From contig JANYCW010000009.1 of the NCBI GenBank assembly GCA_025360085.1, forward strand, positions 1-35,784: DNA of 35,784 nucleotides, in the 5' to 3' direction. Shown piece after piece: positions 32,342 to 35,784 of the stretch (position 1 is its first letter; every line of letters starts with the position of its first letter). The translations under genes were made by a program, and so were the position numbers. This DNA is from Actinomycetes bacterium (GTDB taxonomy: Bacteria > Actinomycetota > Actinomycetes > Nanopelagicales > Nanopelagicaceae). Under the pieces are notes generated by a model. The model did not search any database. It was not told the DNA's origin and saw only the letters and a list, made by a program, of their open reading frames with translations.

Positions 32342-32372
32342 GCTATTTAGCGCGAATTAGCGCTTAAATAGC
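32342..32372 (-). terminator. Hairpin directly after the giant surface-protein gene
   Basis: GCTATTTAGCGC (32342-32353) pairs with GCGCTTAAATAGC (32360-32372) with one bulged base around a six-base loop. It touches the stop codon of the minus-strand gene at 32373. No T run follows on the minus strand, so termination may be weak or need a factor. Confidence 0.55.
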
Positions 32373-35300
32373 CTACTTTTGCCCGTAGATTTCGACTCGG
32401 CGGTTGAGCGCAAAGGCAGCTTTGGTTTTCGCTTTTACCGCTGGGTTAGCCGGACCGAAATACTTTATTTGAATAGATACTTTTGGAAGCAGCTTTTGCA
32501 AATAAGACCTAGCGGTATTAGCACGTTGCCTCGACAGCCAAATATTATCTACGCCCTTTATAATATCGGTATAGCCATATAACCAAATCTTTGAATACTT
32601 TAAAGATTTTGCAGTTTTAGCAACTGCATTCAACTTATCGTTATTGGCTCTAGTTAGACCCCAGAAATTGGTTGTATAATAAACTTTATCCAGAAGTTTG
32701 ATTTGCTTCGCCAAATTAGCCTGTACAAGTAGGCCTACAGCGGCTTTTCTCTGCACGCCAGTGGTTGTAATTCCTTCAACCTGCATCGTGTGATCACCAA
32801 TAGTGATCTTCGTTGATACAGGGAAGGTTGCTTTGAAAGTTCCATCGGCTTTAACGAGAGCTTCACCAAGGAATATTGGTGTGGAGAATAAATAAACTCG
32901 AGCCATCGTGCCAGCTTTGAATCCAAAACCACTAGTTGTGGCATCTACTCCCTGGATTAAGACAATTACAATACTAGATGGATCTGTTGGTGTTCCCTGA
33001 ACGACATCTTTAGACCCAGTGATTTGAATCTTCCATCCATCGCCAGCAATTTCAACTGACTTCGGTTTCTCTGTGGCTACCAAAGATGGAATCAACTTGA
33101 CGGTAGTTGGAACATTTACACCGTTTTCAGTTGCGGCACTCACTCCTGGAATCACTTCTTTAACTACCACTGGAACGATTGAAGCTCCAGGAGTTGGCGT
33201 AGGAGAAGGAGTTGGTGTTGCAGTAGGTCTTGGCGTAGGAGAAGGAGTAGGAGAAGGAGTTGGTGTTGCAGTAGGTCTTGGTGTTGGTATTGGCGTAGGA
33301 GAAGGAGTAGGAGAAGGAGTTGGTGTTGGAACCGGTGCTGGAACTCCAGGTTCGGCAGCCCATACCGCATACAGCGTTAGTGAAGAATTGGGAGAATATC
33401 GACTGCTAACAGCGGCACCAGAAGTAGAGGTAGACCATCCGGCAAATATAAATCGTGACCTCACTAATGTACCGACACTCGGCAGAGTGATTGCCGTACT
33501 GCCTACAGTAAATATTGAAGAAGCAGGGGCTGAGCCATCAGTGTTGCCATTGCCATTATAAGTAATTGTGTATACATCTACTGTCCATACTGCATACAGA
33601 GTTAAAGATGAAGCCGGAGTATATGGACTGCTAACAGCCGTACCAGAAGTAGAGGTAGACCATCCGCCAAATGTAGAGCCGGACTTCACTAGTGAGCCAA
33701 CACCTGGCAGCGTTAGCGCGCTTCCCCCAACTGTGAAAGTGGATGCAGAGGGTGCAGTTCCTCCCGTATTCGAATTACCGTTATAAGAAACGGTAAAAGT
33801 GGCCGCCGCCGTCCATTGGGCATAGAGCATTGTGGCGCCAGCGCTAAATGGATAGCTTGCACTATTTGCATGGGTAGTTCCACCGCCCCCAAAGACTGTA
33901 TTCCAACTGGCAAATGTGAAGCTAGTTCGCGTAAATGTATTGGTCGTTAAGTTCGTCGCCACTCTAGCAACTTGAGTGTAATCAGATCCACTACCACCAT
34001 TTGCATTAAATGTGACAGTTGAATTCCATGCAGCATAAACGGTCGCGCTTGAAGTCGGTGAATAACTATCCCCACCCGCACCAATTGATGTAGTCAGACC
34101 AGAATCTGAGTTCCATCCTGCGAATGTATAGCCAGTTTTAGTTGGGGTAGGCAAAGTGATCGCAGTGCCACCAGTGATGTAATCAGAAGTGACCGTCGCG
34201 GTATCGCCATTTGCCTCGTTGTAGTTATAAGTAGTCGTAAACGTAGTACCTGTCCATTGGGCATACAGCGTGGTGGCCCCAGAGTTAAATGGGTAACTTG
34301 CGCTATTTGCATACTCCACAGTTCTTACACCTGACGCCGTTGACCAGCCCCCGAATGTGTAGTTAGTTCTACTAAAAGTATTTGCGGAAAGAGCAGTTGC
34401 CTTGTCTGCCGTTTGCGTGTAGTCAGATCCCGTTCCACTGTTAGCGTTAAAAGTAACGGTGGCGTTCCACTGTGCAAAAAAAGTAATTGCAGAGGTTACA
34501 GTTAAAGTATCGCCAGTCGCATTATAAGTGCCAGATCCATTTGACGCAGTGTTCCAACGAGAAAAAACGTAGCCATCTCTAACTAGCGATCCCGAGTTAG
34601 TTGAGACTGTGGCAGTTGTGCCAATTCCTGGTGAACTGCTACTTGGAACAGTTCCGCCGGTAGATGAGTTCCCGTTATATGTAAAACTGACTCCGTTGAG
34701 AGTCCACTGCGCATAAAGCGTCGTAGCACCAGCGGTGAAGGGGTAGCTCGCACTATTGGCATAAGCAACTGATGCAGATCCAGAAGTCGTAGACCACCCC
34801 GCAAATGTGTAGTTGGTCTTACTAAATCCATTTGCCGTCAAGACTGTTGCAGTATCTGCTGTTTGTGCCGCAGTACTTCCTGAAGTTCCAGTATTAATAT
34901 CGAATGTGACGGTTGAGGCCCACTGCGCGTAAAGCGAGAGATCATCAGTAAAGCCATAACCTCCGCCATTTGCATAAGAGGTACCAGTTCCATCTGCATT
35001 GGTGGACCACCGAGAAAATGTGTAATTTGTTTTCGAAAAACCATTTGTGGTCAGCGGACTAGATTCAGTAGCTTCCTGTGCGGCAGTAGTTCCGGTGCCA
35101 CCATTAGCATTGAAAGTTACGGTTCTTCTAGAACCAGCCCACTGTGCATATAAGACTACCGCTGATGTGACTGTGAATGTATCTGATCCGGAAGCCGTAT
35201 AGAAAGTACCTGTTCCATTATCAGCGGTGTTCCAACGAGAAAATGTAAATGATGACTTTGTAAGTGAACCCGAGTTAAGTGATACAGTGAAGGTAGACCC

Positions 35301-35783
35301 GTATTCATAAGCGCTACCCGCCGGGACGGTGCCACCATTTGAACCATTGCCACCATATGTAACGCTATAAGTGTTTACAGTCCATTGCGCATACAGTGTG
35401 GCTGCTCCACCTGTAAATGGATAACTAGCACTATTAGCATAGGCAACTGCTGCGGATCCTGATGTAGTGGACCAACCAGCAAATGTATATCCAGTTTTGC
35501 TAAAACCATTTGCCGTCAGTGCTGTCGACGTTTTTGCTGTCTGAGAGGCCGTTGATCCGCTTGTTGCTGTATTGCCATTAAAAGTTACTGTTGTGTTCCA
35601 CTGTGCATAAAGGGTAATGGATGAAGAAAAAGCATAGTTCGCTCCATCGGCATACGTCGTCCCCGTTCCATCTGAAACTGTTGCCCAGTTTGCAAATGTA
35701 TATCCACTTCTAGTAAAACCATTAGAGGTCAAGGCCGTTGAAGTAGTAGCACTTTGTGAGGCGGTAGTTCCGGTTCCGCCATT
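32373..35783 (-). CDS. Giant surface protein: InlB B-repeats, Pro-rich linker, OmpA-like C-terminus (5' end missing)
   Basis: The frame is open to the window edge, so only the last 1,136 residues are seen. Residues 1-810 hold at least eleven Listeria-Bacteroides (InlB B-type) repeats of about 65-75 residues. Each ends in a YAQW, FAQW, YAAW or YAVW signature, with two alternating subtypes (TVTFNANxGTG... and TYNGNxxTGGTVP...). A P-T-P-S linker spans about 813-866. A beta-sandwich segment follows, then an OmpA-like domain in the last 100 residues ([10 protein letters not shown]...[16 protein letters not shown]...NRRVEIYG) that should bind peptidoglycan. The layout suggests a wall-anchored adhesin or sensor; no LPxTG motif is present. 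Confidence 0.88.
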   Translation of the reverse strand, partial: NGGTGTTASQSATTSTALTSNGFTRSGYTFANWATVSDGTGTTYADGANYAFSSSITLYAQWNTTVTFNGNTATSGSTASQTAKTSTALTANGFSKTGYTFAGWSTTSGSAAVAYANSASYPFTGGAATLYAQWTVNTYSVTYGGNGSNGGTVPAGSAYEYGSTFTVSLNSGSLTKSSFTFSRWNTADNGTGTFYTASGSDTFTVTSAVVLYAQWAGSRRTVTFNANGGTGTTAAQEATESSPLTTNGFSKTNYTFSRWSTNADGTGTSYANGGGYGFTDDLSLYAQWASTVTFDINTGTSGSTAAQTADTATVLTANGFSKTNYTFAGWSTTSGSASVAYANSASYPFTAGATTLYAQWTLNGVSFTYNGNSSTGGTVPSSSSPGIGTTATVSTNSGSLVRDGYVFSRWNTASNGSGTYNATGDTLTVTSAITFFAQWNATVTFNANSGTGSDYTQTADKATALSANTFSRTNYTFGGWSTASGVRTVEYANSASYPFNSGATTLYAQWTGTTFTTTYNYNEANGDTATVTSDYITGGTAITLPTPTKTGYTFAGWNSDSGLTTSIGAGGDSYSPTSSATVYAAWNSTVTFNANGGSGSDYTQVARVATNLTTNTFTRTSFTFASWNTVFGGGGTTHANSASYPFSAGATMLYAQWTAAATFTVSYNGNSNTGGTAPSASTFTVGGSALTLPGVGSLVKSGSTFGGWSTSTSGTAVSSPYTPASSLTLYAVWTVDVYTITYNGNGNTDGSAPASSIFTVGSTAITLPSVGTLVRSRFIFAGWSTSTSGAAVSSRYSPNSSLTLYAVWAAEPGVPAPVPTPTPSPTPSPTPIPTPRPTATPTPSPTPSPTPRPTATPTPSPTPTPGASIVPVVVKEVIPGVSAATENGVNVPTTVKLIPSLVATEKPKSVEIAGDGWKIQITGSKDVVQGTPTDPSSIVIVLIQGVDATTSGFGFKAGTMARVYLFSTPIFLGEALVKADGTFKATFPVSTKITIGDHTMQVEGITTTGVQRKAAVGLLVQANLAKQIKLLDKVYYTTNFWGLTRANNDKLNAVAKTAKSLKYSKIWLYGYTDIIKGVDNIWLSRQRANTARSYLQKLLPKVSIQIKYFGPANPAVKAKTKAAFALNRRVEIYGQK
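33186..33345 (-). repeat. Low-complexity Pro-Thr-Ser linker repeat
   Basis: The DNA repeats a six-base theme (on the plus strand ggagaagg/agttgg units) and encodes [11 protein letters not shown]-type sequence between the B-repeats and the C-terminal domains. Such tracts change length by slippage. They also create long spurious open frames on the other strand. Confidence 0.85.
33354..35783 (-). repeat. Tandem InlB B-type coding repeats
   Basis: At least eleven units of roughly 200-225 bp lie in tandem. They are clearly homologous at protein level but diverged in DNA, and two subtypes alternate irregularly. Short stretches such as those encoding YANSASYPF recur in several units. The array runs off the window edge. 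Confidence 0.85.
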
Positions 35784-35784
35784 A

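Noticed and set aside
33186-33345. Regularly spaced short repeats resembling a CRISPR array
   Set aside because: The period is only six bases, there are no unique spacers, and the sequence encodes a Pro-rich linker in frame.
33073-33561. Plus-strand frame rich in Gly-Val repeats
   Set aside because: It is the reverse strand of the Pro-Thr-Ser linker; low-complexity DNA leaves all frames open. The frame opposite belongs to a clear multidomain protein.

Overview
The window looks like chromosome from a small-genome, AT-leaning actinobacterium, most likely a planktonic freshwater member of the Nanopelagicales (acI) type. This is judged from gene content and style: a GuaB1-type enzyme with CBS domains, a TadA-associated protein, an actinobacterial OB-fold domain, secreted proteins with lineage-typical Cys/Gly/Lys motifs, abutting or overlapping genes, and many start codons placed 6-7 nt after a TANNNT -10 box (leaderless transcription). 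The taxon is an inference; no marker gene is decisive.

Bases 1-9.4 kb are accessory and partly decayed. On the left are small, translationally coupled, phage-like genes (3-736), one of them a zinc ribbon broken by an in-frame TGA. They end at an 18-bp copy of the 3' end of tRNA-Ser (824-841). A secreted M23-like protein, a gene remnant, a small hypothetical gene and the intact tRNA-Ser(CGA) (2767-2849) follow. The tRNA is enclosed by a 54-bp imperfect direct repeat (2035-2088, 2901-2954) that also carries tRNA acceptor-stem sequence. Next come a DUF952 gene, a frameshifted membrane-anchored protein, a Tat-exported YHYH protein, a secreted beta-propeller protein, an intact copper-chaperone-like HMA gene, and beside it a multicopper oxidase pseudogene with at least three nonsense codons and two internal deletions. 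I read this stretch as repeated integration and decay at a tRNA-Ser hotspot.

Bases 8.0-31.7 kb are mostly core: succinate-semialdehyde dehydrogenase; an APC permease fused to an OB-fold domain; tadA and its partner; upp, malic enzyme and DedA; a YdcZ-type exporter, UPF0114 and ABC-F; kynureninase; a second DedA; a GT-B glycosyltransferase; a polyamine-type ABC importer (potA, potD, potB, potC); GuaB1; a three-gene ABC exporter; and a class III aminotransferase. The polyamine importer, aminotransferase and SSADH could form a putrescine-to-GABA-to-succinate route. A hairpin with an identical loop and compensating stem changes occurs in the potA-potD gap and in the aminotransferase leader, which may link their regulation.

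Bases 31.7 kb to the end hold a short unknown ORF, a fragment of a DUF4097-like gene, and the 3' part of a very large surface protein on the minus strand. That protein has at least eleven InlB-type B-repeats, a Pro/Thr/Ser linker and an OmpA-like peptidoglycan-binding C-terminus. Its 5' end lies outside the window.
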